DNA of 64,000 bases from Paenibacillus sp. J31TS4 (GCF_018403265.1 NZ_BOSI01000001.1:2108001-2172000); one strand, 5' to 3'. Shown: positions 18,610 to 27,169, counted from the stretch's first letter. Notes: generated by a model not told the origin, from the letters alone. Numbers and translations are program-made.

Positions 18610-18746
18610 TCCGCACGTCCCACCTTATGTATCCAACTTCCTCTTCCCGTGTCCGGGTTCTGTGGCAGCCTCCGCAAGCCGCCGCTCCGTTCGGCCCTTG
18701 TCCCGACGGGACGAACGGCTATCTACTCCCGCCCCCGGCGTCCCGG

Positions 18747-19343
18747 CTACAGGCGAAACTCGAGCCGCTTCAGGTCGACGGCGATGCCGGACGTCACCAG
18801 GATAACCTGGTCGCTCACCGCCGCGATTCGCTGGTTGAGCCGTCCTGCCCAATCGCGGTACCGTCTGCCGAGCGGGTAGGCCGGCACAATGCCGCTGCCG
18901 ACCTCGTTGGTGACGAGCAGCAGTGTGCCGCCGAAGCCTTCGACGCTCGCCACGAGCTCGTCGATCGCCCGGCTCAGCTCCGCCTCCTGCTCCGCCGGGG
19001 ACAGCGCCTCTGCGCGGAGCAGCCGGTTGCTGAGCCACAGCGTCAAGCAGTCGACGAGCCAGGCTGGCTCCTCGTCCGCCGGCGCTCCGGCCCGCTGCCT
19101 CTTCAGCCGCCGCTCCTCCGCCTCCCGGAGTAGTAGGGCCAGCTCGACCGGCTCCTCCCGCGTCGTCCAGCCGAAGCCGGACGCCTCGCGCTGCCGCTTG
19201 TGCAGCTCGACACGCTCGCGCATCTCCTCGTCGTACACCTCCGAGGTCGCCACGTAGCAGCCGGTCCGCGCCAGCTTGGCCGCGTACCGCTCGGCGAATC
19301 CGCTCTTGCCGCTGCGAGCGCCTCCGGTCACCAATACGATCAT
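18747..19343 (-). CDS. cobU: adenosylcobinamide kinase / guanylyltransferase CobU (CobP)
   Basis: Bifunctional enzyme: phosphorylates adenosylcobinamide and then transfers GMP from GTP. It has 198 residues, P-loop GGARSGKS (7-14) at the N terminus, VATSEVYDEEM and the VDCLTLWLSN segment of the RecA-like core, and LVTNEVGSGIVP. A 16-base gap separates it from cobT. Presence of CobU permits salvage of imported cobinamide. Confidence 0.93.
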   Translation of the reverse strand: MIVLVTGGARSGKSGFAERYAAKLARTGCYVATSEVYDEEMRERVELHKRQREASGFGWTTREEPVELALLLREAEERRLKRQRAGAPADEEPAWLVDCLTLWLSNRLLRAEALSPAEQEAELSRAIDELVASVEGFGGTLLLVTNEVGSGIVPAYPLGRRYRDWAGRLNQRIAAVSDQVILVTSGIAVDLKRLEFRL

Positions 19344-19358
19344 CCGCTTCTCCTCCTT

Positions 19359-20423
19359 CTACTGCCCCGATACGCCGGCGCTCTCGAATGTCGCCATCTC
19401 GCGCATGACCGCGACCGCCGCCTCCATGATCGGGAAGCACAGCACGGCGCCGGTTCCTTCCCCCAGCCTCATCTGGGCGTGGAGCAGCGGGGACAGATGG
19501 AGCGTCTCGAGCAGCAGACGGTGGCCCTGCTCGCCCGACAAATGGGAGGCAAGAAGGTAAGCCGCCGCCCCCGGGCACAGCTTGACCGCCACGAGCGCGG
19601 CCGCCGAGGAGATGAACCCGTCGATGACGACCGGGCAGCGATGCGCGGCTGCTCCTAGGATGACGCCGACCAGCCCGGCGATCTCGAGTCCGCCGAGCTT
19701 GGCCAGCACGTCCAGCGGGTCGTCCGCGTCCGGCCGGTTCGTCTCGATCGCGCGCCGGATGATCTCCTGCTTGTGCAGCCAGCGGGCGTCGTCGATCCCC
19801 GTGCCGCGGCCGACCGATTGGCCGAGGCCGATGCCGCCGAGCACCGTCAGCAGCGCGGCACTCGGCGTCGTGTTGCCGATGCCCATCTCGCCCGTCGCGA
19901 ACAGCCGGACGCCTCTCTCCGCGAGGTCCGCCACCACTTCACAGCCGGCGAGTACGGCACGTTCGGCCTCCTCCCGCGTCATGGCCGGCCCCCGGGCGAT
20001 GTTCCCGGTGCCCCTGCGGATTTTTCGCGAGACGAGCCGCGGATCGTCCAGCTCGGCGTCGACTCCGATGTCGACGCAGACGACCTCCGCTCCAGCCTGC
20101 CGCGCGAGCACATTGACCGCCGCGCCTCCGTTCAGGATGTTGCGCACCATCTGCGGCGTCACCTCGGCCGGAAAGGCGCTGACGCCTTCCTCGCAGACGC
20201 CGTGGTCGCCCGCCATGACGATCACGGCCTTGCGCTCGAAGGGTGGCTCCTCTCCCAGCAGGACGTCCATACCCGCGATTCCGGCCAGCTGGCGGCCGAT
20301 CTCCTCCAGCCTCCCCAGGCTACCGGGCGGCTTGGTCAGGCTGTCCAGCCGGCGGCCGGCGGCCTCCATCTCCTTCTCCGAGAGGGGGAGGATACGATCC
20401 AGCATTTGCTGCAGCGTCTTCAT
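19359..20423 (-). CDS. cobT: nicotinate-nucleotide-dimethylbenzimidazole phosphoribosyltransferase CobT
   Basis: Makes alpha-ribazole phosphate from dimethylbenzimidazole and nicotinate mononucleotide. The 354-residue sequence has LDSLTKPPGSLGRLEE, VMAGDHGVCEEGVSAFP and the catalytic-glutamate region GEGTGAVL near the C terminus. ATG at 20423 has AAGGAGAG upstream; the open frame goes further 5' through a hairpin region. The matching alpha-ribazole phosphatase (CobC) was not seen. Confidence 0.94.
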   Translation of the reverse strand: MKTLQQMLDRILPLSEKEMEAAGRRLDSLTKPPGSLGRLEEIGRQLAGIAGMDVLLGEEPPFERKAVIVMAGDHGVCEEGVSAFPAEVTPQMVRNILNGGAAVNVLARQAGAEVVCVDIGVDAELDDPRLVSRKIRRGTGNIARGPAMTREEAERAVLAGCEVVADLAERGVRLFATGEMGIGNTTPSAALLTVLGGIGLGQSVGRGTGIDDARWLHKQEIIRRAIETNRPDADDPLDVLAKLGGLEIAGLVGVILGAAAHRCPVVIDGFISSAAALVAVKLCPGAAAYLLASHLSGEQGHRLLLETLHLSPLLHAQMRLGEGTGAVLCFPIMEAAVAVMREMATFESAGVSGQ

Positions 20424-20452
20424 TCGATGTCTCTCTCCTTTATGGAACGAAA

Positions 20453-20499
20453 CAAGAGGCCGGCGCCCGCCGGATAGGACCGGGCGGCGCTGCCTCTTG
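20453..20499 (-). terminator. GC-rich hairpin between btuD and cobT, possible weak terminator
   Basis: CAAGAGGC and GCCTCTTG arms with a long imperfect GC-rich inner stem, followed on the minus strand by TTTCGTT. Likely a partial terminator that separates uptake genes from assembly genes. Confidence 0.45.
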
Positions 20500-20574
20500 C
20501 TTCTCTTCGTGTGATGGCCCGCGCGGGCCGCCTGCCGGGCAGTGCCGGCTCCGCCGGCGGCTCGCCCTTTTCGT

Positions 20575-21381
20575 TTATGTTCCGATTGTACTCCCTGCGC
20601 CTCCCCGGGGCAATGCCGGCTGCAGCAGAATTTGCGGCACGCCGGTCGCCGGGTGGGGAATGACAAGCGGCTCCGTGCCGTATACTTCGGCGATCCGCTG
20701 CGGCGTCAGCACCTCCTGCGGCGTGCCCTCGGCGACGAGCCGCCCTTCCTTCATCACCAGCAGCCGGTCGCAATACTGCGCGGCCAGGTTCAGGTCGTGC
20801 AGCACCGCCAGCACGGTCAGCCCTTCCTCGTCGCGCCACGCGCGCACGTAATCCATCATCTGCACCTGGTAGCCGATATCGAGGAACGTCGTCGGCTCGT
20901 CGAGCATGAGCAGCGCCGGCTGCTGGGCCATCGTCTTGGCCAGCGCGACCCGCTGGCGCTCTCCGCCGCTCAAGAGGCCGAGCGGCACGTCCGCGAGCGG
21001 CGCCAGGTCGAGCTTCTCCATGATGCGCCCAACGACCGCTTCCCCTTCCGGGTCGTGGCCGAGCCACGACTGGTACGGAAACCGGCCCATCTCGACGATG
21101 TCCCGGACCGGGAATCCGACGGACGGGATCGTCTCCTGCTGCAGGACGGCCACGGCCCGGGCAAGCTCCCGGCGCGTCCAGGATGCAAGCGGACGGCCGC
21201 CGAGGCGGATCGTTCCCGCATCCGGCGCCTCGAAGCCCGACAGGAGACGGAGCAGCGTCGACTTCCCGCTGCCGTTCGGCCCGAGAATGCCGACGAACTC
21301 ACCCTCCCGGGCCGCCAGGGAGACGCCCTGCAGGACCGTGCGGCCGCGATACGCTTTGACCAGATTGTGTGCTTCGATCAT
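20575..21381 (-). CDS. btuD: corrinoid (FecCD-type) ABC transporter ATP-binding protein
   Basis: ATPase of the corrinoid importer, 268 residues: Walker A GPNGSGKST (34-42), LSGGE signature (137-141), Walker B LLMLDE (157-162) and the HDLNLAAQYCD H-loop typical of the FepC/BtuD group. ATG 21381 overlaps the permease stop in an ATGA. The family also moves iron-siderophores and heme; corrinoid specificity is inferred from the B12 riboswitch and cob genes. Confidence 0.9.
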   Translation of the reverse strand: MIEAHNLVKAYRGRTVLQGVSLAAREGEFVGILGPNGSGKSTLLRLLSGFEAPDAGTIRLGGRPLASWTRRELARAVAVLQQETIPSVGFPVRDIVEMGRFPYQSWLGHDPEGEAVVGRIMEKLDLAPLADVPLGLLSGGERQRVALAKTMAQQPALLMLDEPTTFLDIGYQVQMMDYVRAWRDEEGLTVLAVLHDLNLAAQYCDRLLVMKEGRLVAEGTPQEVLTPQRIAEVYGTEPLVIPHPATGVPQILLQPALPRGGAGSTIGT

Positions 21382-22418
21382 CTCATTCCCCCCGCCCGCT
21401 TCTTCTGTTTGGCCAGCAGGTACGCAAAGAAAGGAGCCCCGATCAGCGCTGTCACGACGCCGAGCGGAAGTTCCTTCGGACTCAGCGCCATGCGGGCGAT
21501 CGTGTCCGCCGCGAGCACGTAGACCGAGCCCGTCAAAAGCGACAGCGGCAGGATGAGCCGGTAATCCGGCCCGACGACCAGCCGGACCAGATGGGGCACG
21601 ACGAGGCCGACGAACCCGATGACCCCCGTCACGGAGACGGCGGCCGCCGTCAGCAGCGTCGACACCGTCAGGACAATCAGCTTGGTCCGCTCGACGTGAA
21701 TGCCGAGGTGCGCCGCTTGGCGCTCGCCCAGCGCGAGCAGGTTCATGGGCCGCCCGTAGCCGAGCAGAATCGCCGCTCCGGCAACCAGATAGGGGAGCAG
21801 CACCTGGGTAAACCCCCACCCTCTCATCGACAGGCTGCCCATCATCCAGAAGACGATCTCGTTGACGACGCTGTTCGACAGCGACACCATGAAGGAGACC
21901 ATCGCGCCGAGGAAGGCCTGCACGACGATGCCCGCCAGAAGCAGCGTCTCGAGCCCCGCCTTGCCCTGCGTGCTGGCGAGCCGGAAGACGAAGGCAAGGG
22001 TCAGCATCCCGGTCGTAAAAGCGACGAGCGGCACCGTCCATGCGCCAAGCGCCGTCTGCAGACCGAACAGGATGAGAAAGGCGGCTCCAACGGATGCTCC
22101 GGACGCGACGCCAAGCGTATACGGATCGGCCAGCGGGTTGCGGAGCACCGCCTGGAATCCGGCCCCGGCGAGAGCAAGCGCAGCCCCCACCACCATGGCC
22201 AGAACGACGCGGGACATCCGCACCGTCAGCACGATCGCCTCCTCAGCCGGCGTCCAGTCCGGTGTAATCCATCCGCCGAGCCCCGGGACGGCATGAAGGA
22301 CAATCCGCCAGACTTCTCCGGCGGGAACCCGAGCGGAGCCGTACGAGAGGCTCACGGTTGCGGTCAGCAGCAGAAGCGCCGTAACCGCGGCTCCCGAGAG
22401 GAGAAGCCTTCGTCTCAT
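21378..22418 (-). CDS. btuC: corrinoid ABC transporter permease, FecCD/BtuC family
   Basis: Membrane channel of 346 residues with about ten transmembrane helices. Recognisable features are the N-terminal VSLSYGSARVPAGEVWRIV, LRNPLADPYTLGVASGASVGA and GVIGFVGLVVPHLVRL..GPDYRLILPLS motifs shared by BtuC and FhuB/FecD. It overlaps btuF and btuD by four bases at each end, so the three importer subunits are tightly coupled. Confidence 0.92.
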   Translation of the reverse strand: MRRRLLLSGAAVTALLLLTATVSLSYGSARVPAGEVWRIVLHAVPGLGGWITPDWTPAEEAIVLTVRMSRVVLAMVVGAALALAGAGFQAVLRNPLADPYTLGVASGASVGAAFLILFGLQTALGAWTVPLVAFTTGMLTLAFVFRLASTQGKAGLETLLLAGIVVQAFLGAMVSFMVSLSNSVVNEIVFWMMGSLSMRGWGFTQVLLPYLVAGAAILLGYGRPMNLLALGERQAAHLGIHVERTKLIVLTVSTLLTAAAVSVTGVIGFVGLVVPHLVRLVVGPDYRLILPLSLLTGSVYVLAADTIARMALSPKELPLGVVTALIGAPFFAYLLAKQKKRAGGMR

Positions 22419-23428
22419 TGCTTCACCCGGTCAGGGTGAATCGCCTTGGCCATCTCCAGCAGCGCTTCGGTCATGCGGGGGCCGACGCGGCTTGTCAGGT
22501 TATCGTCGATCGGATAGGTCCGCCCCGCCTTCATTGCATCGATCTGATCAAAGCCCGGACGCTTCTTGAGCTCGGCGAGAATGTCGCCCATCCCGTTGTT
22601 ATTGCCTTTGCCGTACAGGATGACTTCCGGATTGGCCTGGATGATCGCCTCCGGATCGACCTTGTACCAGCCCGGCTTGCCGGCCGCAACATTGACGCCG
22701 CCCGCGAGCGCGAGCAGCTCGTTCAAGTATTCGCCGTCGCCCACCGTCCAGCCCGGGGAAAACTCCATGTAGACCTTCTTCTTCGGCGCATCCTTAACAG
22801 CGTCCATCACCTTTTGGCGGTCCGCCTTCATCTTATCCGTTACCTTCTTCGCTTGCTCCTGCGTGTTCAAGACGAGGCCGAACGTCTCGATCTTCTCTAT
22901 CGTCTGGTCGAGCGTCTTCGTATTGGAGGCATAGACTTTGATCTTCAGCTCCCGCAGCTGTTCGACGACTTTGTGCTGTAGACCGTCATGCGCGATAACG
23001 AGGTCCGGCTTCGTGGCGAGCAGCGCCTCAATGTTCGTGTTCATGTCCCCGACGCTCGGCTTGCTCTTCGCTTCTTCCGGATAATCGCTCCACTTGTCGA
23101 CGCCGACGACCTTGCTTCCCGCCCCGACCGCGAACACCGTCTCGGTCTCGCTCGGCGCGATCGTCACAATGCGCTCCGGCGCCTTGTCGAAGACGAGCTC
23201 CGTGCCGGTCGCGTCCTTGACCGTGATCGGATACGCCGTCTGCTTGACAGCGGTGCCGCTGTCGCTTGGCGCCTTGGCCGGCGTCGAGAGTCCGCTAGCC
23301 GGATCGGCGGAGGGGGACGGCGTCTGTTGCCCCCCTCCGCACGCTGCGAGCGAAAGCGCCAGCGCCCCGGCCAGCAGCAGTCCTCCTGTCCGGCCTATCG
23401 CTTGTCTGAATCTGTTCTTCTTCATCAT
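22415..23428 (-). CDS. btuF: corrinoid-binding lipoprotein BtuF
   Basis: Periplasm-equivalent receptor of the importer. The 337-residue precursor has a hydrophobic signal with lipobox LAAC (Cys30), a Ser/Pro/Thr-rich linker and a helical-backbone class III binding protein (PERIVTIAPSETETVFAVGAGSKVVGVDKWSDYP, VIAHDGLQHK, YMEFSPGWTVGDGEYLNELLALAGGVNV). First gene of the operon, directly downstream of the B12 riboswitch terminator. Confidence 0.92.
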   Translation of the reverse strand: MMKKNRFRQAIGRTGGLLLAGALALSLAACGGGQQTPSPSADPASGLSTPAKAPSDSGTAVKQTAYPITVKDATGTELVFDKAPERIVTIAPSETETVFAVGAGSKVVGVDKWSDYPEEAKSKPSVGDMNTNIEALLATKPDLVIAHDGLQHKVVEQLRELKIKVYASNTKTLDQTIEKIETFGLVLNTQEQAKKVTDKMKADRQKVMDAVKDAPKKKVYMEFSPGWTVGDGEYLNELLALAGGVNVAAGKPGWYKVDPEAIIQANPEVILYGKGNNNGMGDILAELKKRPGFDQIDAMKAGRTYPIDDNLTSRVGPRMTEALLEMAKAIHPDRVKQ

Positions 23429-23502
23429 GTCCGTCTCTCCTGTCCCTGGTTGGTCTGCCCGAGCTCACGACATCGCAGCGAAGACACAGCGGTCTTGCCA
23501 TA

Positions 23503-23532
23503 AAGAAAAACCCTCTATCCTTGGATAGAGGG
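23503..23532 (-). terminator. expression-platform terminator of the cobalamin riboswitch
   Basis: Perfect 10-bp stem CCCTCTATCC/GGATAGAGGG with a two-base loop; on the minus strand it is followed by TTTTTCTTT. It lies 75 bases downstream of the aptamer and before the btuF ATG, so B12 binding would stop transcription. Confidence 0.85.
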
Positions 23533-23604
23533 TGCAGCAAACCGAGGGCGCATATCTGCATAATCCCGATCAGCCGGATCCTTTTCCGCGAAGGATGTCG
23601 TCAG

Positions 23605-23780
23605 CTTCTCCGTACAGGCAGGTCTCCTGACTGAGGGAGCGGGACCGGCGCCGTCCGTTCTCGAACGGCGGGCGTTCCTTGTTCCCCATCACAGTGGCGC
23701 GACCGTGCCGGATTTGCACCGGCTTCCCTTTTCACCCGGCCGCCGAGCGGCTGCGGGCACCTGTACAGGTCGTAGGCGTT
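23605..23780 (-). ncRNA. cobalamin (B12) riboswitch aptamer
   Basis: The minus strand shows the ordered conserved elements of the B12 aptamer: a 5' P1/P2 arm CCTGTACAGGTGCC, GGGTGAAAAGGGAAGCCGGTG, CAAATCCGGCACGGTCGCGCCACTGTGA (written here as the conserved core in two parts: GCAAATCCGG and GCCACTGTGA), GGGGAA and the B12 box AGTCAGGAGACCTGCC at 23617-23632. It controls btuF and, through read-through, the ten-gene corrinoid operon. Confidence 0.95.
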
Positions 23781-23830
23781 TCATTCATTGATTCATTCAT
23801 TGCGAATAGCGAGAAAGGATCGCTATGCCC

Positions 23831-23870
23831 AAATTATAAAGGAACCCCGTCCAGGTGACAAGGGTTCCTT
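23831..23870 (-). terminator. terminator of the upstream lipoprotein gene
   Basis: Minus-strand AAGGAACCC and GGGTTCCTT arms (23839-23870) followed by TATAATTT. The tail doubles as the -10 box of the next promoter. Confidence 0.65.
23833..23861 (-). promoter_or_regulatory. sigma-A promoter of the corrinoid operon
   Basis: Minus-strand TTGTCA (23856-23861), 17-base spacer, TATAAT (23833-23838). The expected start near 23826 is about 45 bases before the aptamer. The whole promoter is inside the terminator hairpin of the upstream lipoprotein gene. Confidence 0.75.
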
Positions 23871-23894
23871 CGCTCGCGCCGTCCCTACGGGAGG

Positions 23895-24443
23895 CTACAT
23901 ATTCACGATTGCCTGGAGCACCTTCTTGGCCTGCTCCATATTTTTGGCGCGCGGGTGAATGAACGCGTAAACCTCTTCGCCCTTGTACCCGACCTGCTGC
24001 AGCCACGCCTTCTGGGCGAGCGGGATGCCGTAGAGATGCTTCTCCAGCTTCCCCTTATCGTCCACCGGCGCCTCCAGCACGCCCCCCGGATAGTCCTCGG
24101 GGTTGAACAAATCGTCCAGCGCGACCATACCGCCCTGCTGGCCGAAGCCCTTGAACTGCCGCTCCGGAATGATCAGCACGCCGTGCTCGCCGGCCGCTAC
24201 CTCCACGAGCAGGATCTGGTCGTCATAAATTGGCTTCGAATTGACCTGGACCGTCGGACTGTCGCCGAGCTTCTCCTTCAGCGACGCCTCAAGCTTCTCC
24301 GCCTGCTCCGGCAGCATCCCCTTCGGAGGCATCAAAAACACCGACACATCCGCTTTGGGTCCGCCTCCGCAGCCCGCGGCCAGCATAAGCACGAGCACCG
24401 CCGCACACGCTGTCCATCCCCATTTCCATAGCTTAGCCCGCAA
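23895..24443 (-). CDS. orphan lipoprotein
   Basis: A 182-residue precursor with TTG start at 24443: GGGGGGAG lies six bases upstream and translation from here gives a clean lipoprotein signal (MRAKLWKWGWTACAAVLVLMLAAGC, quoted only as its key parts MRAKLWK, a hydrophobic core and LAAGC with Cys25). No ATG in frame gives a better N terminus. The mature part begins GGGPKADVSVFLMPPKG and contains alternating hydrophobic strands and a C-terminal helix (NMEQAKKVLQAIV). I do not recognise the family. It stands alone between a Spo0E-type gene and the corrinoid operon. Confidence 0.75.
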   Translation of the reverse strand: MRAKLWKWGWTACAAVLVLMLAAGCGGGPKADVSVFLMPPKGMLPEQAEKLEASLKEKLGDSPTVQVNSKPIYDDQILLVEVAAGEHGVLIIPERQFKGFGQQGGMVALDDLFNPEDYPGGVLEAPVDDKGKLEKHLYGIPLAQKAWLQQVGYKGEEVYAFIHPRAKNMEQAKKVLQAIVNM

Positions 24444-24533
24444 CGTTCTCCCCCCACAGCTTGTCTCCTGTTTTCCATGATAGCACAGAGCCGGGAGCTT
24501 CGTCCAAGCCGAAGACACGCCCCGCTTGTACAT

Positions 24534-24562
24534 AAAAAAGACCCGCGCAATAGGCGCAGGTC
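24534..24562 (-). terminator. intrinsic terminator after the Spo0E-type gene
   Basis: Minus-strand GACCTGCGC/GCGCGGGTC hairpin followed by TTTTTTAT, 42 bases after the stop at 24604. Confidence 0.85.
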
Positions 24563-24603
24563 GTGCAATCCGAATCATGCGGCCCGGGACCGTCCCGCCG
24601 CGT

Positions 24604-24849
24604 TTACCGGTTTTTGGTCCGGTTGATATATTCGTTGATCTTCTCGTCCAGCAGGCGGCTGATCTCGATGACAGCCGAGGATAATAGGGAGCCGTGCTCA
24701 AGATAGAGCTGTTCCATCTTCATCCGCAATTCCCGGATTTCTTCCTCAAGGCGATCTTCATGCGAGGGAGAAAGCTTGGACAGCCAATTCCTGTTATTCT
24801 CCCGCAACAGCAAATAGCCATTGGCAGACGGACGACGGTAAGCAAACAT
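24604..24849 (-). CDS. Spo0E-family aspartyl-phosphate phosphatase
   Basis: Small 81-residue helical-hairpin protein. Two helices (about 30-50 and 55-78) are joined by HGSLLSS, and the second carries the family motif S-R-L-L-D (ISRLLDEKINEYI), where SxxLD removes phosphate from Spo0A or a related response regulator. The N-terminal 28 residues are an extra tail. Single gene with its own terminator. Presence supports a spore former; which phospho-Asp protein it targets is unknown. Confidence 0.8.
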   Translation of the reverse strand: MFAYRRPSANGYLLLRENNRNWLSKLSPSHEDRLEEEIRELRMKMEQLYLEHGSLLSSAVIEISRLLDEKINEYINRTKNR

Positions 24850-24947
24850 GACAGATTCCCCCCATAAGATGCCTAACTAGCAGCTCTTCTTCTTAATTTA
24901 GCATACTTTGGTAGAAAAGGGAATTCGCCTAGCCGCCGTTCCCTCCG

Positions 24948-26132
24948 TCAGCCCGCCTGCAGCTTGCGGACGAACTTGTCGATTCGGTCGAGCGCTTCGT
25001 TCAGCTGGCTGACCGACGTCGCGTACGAGCACCGGATGAAGCCTTCTCCGCCGAGTCCGAATACGTCGCCCGGAACGGCGGCGACTCGCGCCTCGCTCAG
25101 CAGGCGCTGGGCGAATTCTTCCGACGACAGCCCGGTCGAGGCGATCGACGGGAACGCGTAGAACGCCCCCTCCGGCTCGTGGCAGTCCAGGCCGATGTCC
25201 CGGAAGCCGTGCACGACGAGTCGTCTCCGCTGGTTATAGGATTCTACCATTTTGTCCTTCTCGTCCATTCCGTTGCGCAGCGCTTCGAGAGCCGCAACCT
25301 GGCCCATAACCGGGGCGCACATGACCGTGTACTGATGGATCTTCAGCATCGCCGCGATCAGATCGGGATGGCCGCATGCGTACCCGAGCCGCCAGCCAGT
25401 CATGGCGAACGCCTTGGAGAAGCCGCTGACGAGAATGGTGCGATCCTTCATGCCTGGCATGGACGCGAAGCTGACGTGCTTCTGGTTGTAGGTCAGCTCG
25501 GCGTAAATCTCGTCGGAAATGACGATCAGGTCATGCTCCTCGACGAGCTTCGCGATCGGCAGCCAGTCCTCATACGACATGATGCCGCCCGTCGGGTTGC
25601 TCGGGTAACAGAGGATGAGTACCTTGGACTTCGGCGTGATCTTCGCCCGAAGCGATTCTGCCGTCAGCTTAAAGTTGTCCTTGGCGAACGTCTCGATGCC
25701 GACCGGTATGCCCCCGCCGATGGCGGTAATCGGCGAGTAGGAGATGTAGCAGGGCTCCGGAATGAGCACCTCGTCGCCCGGCACGATCAGCGCGCGGAGC
25801 GCCAGATCGATCGCCTCGCTGCCCCCGATGGTAACGAGAATCTCCTTGTCCGGATGGTAGTCGAGATGGAACGAATGGTTCAAATACTTGGAAATCTCTT
25901 CGCGCAGCTCCAGCATCCCCGCATTCGGCGTATAGCGCGTATTGCCGCGCTCGAGCGAATAGACGCACGCCTCCCGCACATGCCACGGCGTCACAAAATC
26001 GGGCTCGCCTACGCCGAGCGAGATGATGTCCTTGCTGGCGCTGACCAAATCAAAAAACCGCCGAATCCCCGAAGGCGGGATGTCCCGCACGAGCGGCGCC
26101 AGATAATCCTGCATCGTCTTTTCTCTAAGCAT
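24948..26132 (-). CDS. alaT: alanine-type aminotransferase (AlaT/YugH-like)
   Basis: Fold-type I aminotransferase of 394 residues: SLGVGEPDFVTPWHV (38-52), YPSNPTGG (176-183), DEIYAELTY and Schiff-base K240 in VSGFSKAFAMTGWRLGY. It follows an Lrp-type gene by 14 bases in the arrangement of B. subtilis alaR-alaT (yugG-yugH), whose products control and catalyse alanine synthesis from pyruvate. ATG 26132 has GGAAGGG upstream; an internal ATG six codons later is less well placed. Gene name rests on synteny and overall similarity. Confidence 0.82.
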   Translation of the reverse strand: MLREKTMQDYLAPLVRDIPPSGIRRFFDLVSASKDIISLGVGEPDFVTPWHVREACVYSLERGNTRYTPNAGMLELREEISKYLNHSFHLDYHPDKEILVTIGGSEAIDLALRALIVPGDEVLIPEPCYISYSPITAIGGGIPVGIETFAKDNFKLTAESLRAKITPKSKVLILCYPSNPTGGIMSYEDWLPIAKLVEEHDLIVISDEIYAELTYNQKHVSFASMPGMKDRTILVSGFSKAFAMTGWRLGYACGHPDLIAAMLKIHQYTVMCAPVMGQVAALEALRNGMDEKDKMVESYNQRRRLVVHGFRDIGLDCHEPEGAFYAFPSIASTGLSSEEFAQRLLSEARVAAVPGDVFGLGGEGFIRCSYATSVSQLNEALDRIDKFVRKLQAG

Positions 26133-26146
26133 CGGTTACCCTTCCT

Positions 26147-26638
26147 TCACGGCGAGATCAAGAGGCGGTTGTCTTCTTCGTGGTCTTCGAAGATGATGCC
26201 GTCCTGCTTGTACTTTTTGAGGATGAAATGCGTCTTCGTCGACAGCACGCGGTCGATCGAGGACAGCTTGTTGGACACGAACAGCGCAACGTCCTTAAGG
26301 CTCTTCCCTTCGATCTCTACCAGCAGATCGTAGGCGCCCGACATCAGATAGACGGACTTCACTTCCGGATATAGATAAATGCGCTCCGCAATCGCGTCGA
26401 AGCCGTGCACCCGCTCAGGGGTTATCGACACTTCGATCAGCGCCGTCACTTTGTCTTCTTCCACCTTGCTCCAATTGACAACTGTGGCGTACTTCACGAT
26501 GATATGATCCGCTTCGAGTTCCGCGATGGCGGCTTCCACCGTCTCCTTTGCTTCCCCGAGCATAGTCGCGATCAAGTCCGCGCCTCTTCTCGCATCTTCT
26601 TTCAGTAAGTCGAGTATCTTCAGCTTCAGCTCACTCAT
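26147..26638 (-). CDS. alaR: Lrp/AsnC family regulator (AlaR-like)
   Basis: A 163-residue regulator: N-terminal winged helix (about 1-60; DLIATMLGEAKETVEAAIAELEADHIIVKY) and C-terminal RAM effector domain (about 70-145; GFDAIAERIYLYPEVKSVYLMSGAYDLLVEIEG). It leads a two-gene operon with the aminotransferase. By analogy with AlaR it likely activates or tunes that gene in response to alanine or a related amino acid. Confidence 0.85.
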   Translation of the reverse strand: MSELKLKILDLLKEDARRGADLIATMLGEAKETVEAAIAELEADHIIVKYATVVNWSKVEEDKVTALIEVSITPERVHGFDAIAERIYLYPEVKSVYLMSGAYDLLVEIEGKSLKDVALFVSNKLSSIDRVLSTKTHFILKKYKQDGIIFEDHEEDNRLLISP

Positions 26639-26708
26639 CTGTCAACCTCCTGCGGCATGATAGTTCCACTATACAACGAATGCTTCCGTCCTGCAAAAGA
26701 GATTTACA

Positions 26709-26738
26709 TAAAAAAGAAGCCCGGCACCGCCGGACTTC
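26709..26738 (-). terminator. intrinsic terminator downstream of the 26858 gene
   Basis: Minus-strand GAAGTCCGGC/GCCGGGCTTC hairpin followed by TTTTTTA. It lies between the small GNAT-like gene and alaR. Confidence 0.85.
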
Positions 26739-26857
26739 GCACTTCTGTTCAATCGAATGGAGCATGCTCGCTCCCTCTCTCGGCCCGCATGAGGGCGGCA
26801 TCCTTCCCCAAAAAGGGAATCTAGTTACGTATCGCGATGGCGGAGTCCTGCTTCTTG

Positions 26858-27169
26858 TCAGCTGATCAGCTCGTGCGCGGCGCCTGCGGAGGCGTCCGCG
26901 GGCTGCAGCACTTCAATCAGCTTGCGCATATGCGACGGGATGCCGCGGAGCTCGTAGCCCGGGGAGATGATGCATGTGAAGTCGCCCGCACCCGGCTCTC
27001 CGACGCCGAAGCCTACCAGCGTGCCGCCGTCGTAGGCGGTAATGCAGCGCGCCTCGGCGGGCAAGCGCCACCCGTCCAACCCGCTGTCCGCTCCGCCGTT
27101 CCCGGCCTCCCGCAGCAGCTGCTCCAACTCTGTCCAATCCGGCATACCGGCCTGCAATGCGATCTTCAA
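26858..27169 (-). CDS. small GNAT-like hypothetical protein
   Basis: About 103 residues if translation starts at TTG 27169, which has AGAAGAGGTG eight bases upstream; the longer frame to 27235 runs into AT-rich promoter-like sequence. The segment RCITAYDGGTLVGFGVGE followed by YELRGIPSHMRKLIEVLQ resembles the beta2-beta4 and motif A region of acetyltransferases, but the pantetheine-binding Q/RxxGxG/A signature is degenerate (ELRGIP). It could be a truncated GNAT or an unrelated small protein. Confidence 0.5.
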   Translation of the reverse strand: MKIALQAGMPDWTELEQLLREAGNGGADSGLDGWRLPAEARCITAYDGGTLVGFGVGEPGAGDFTCIISPGYELRGIPSHMRKLIEVLQPADASAGAAHELIS

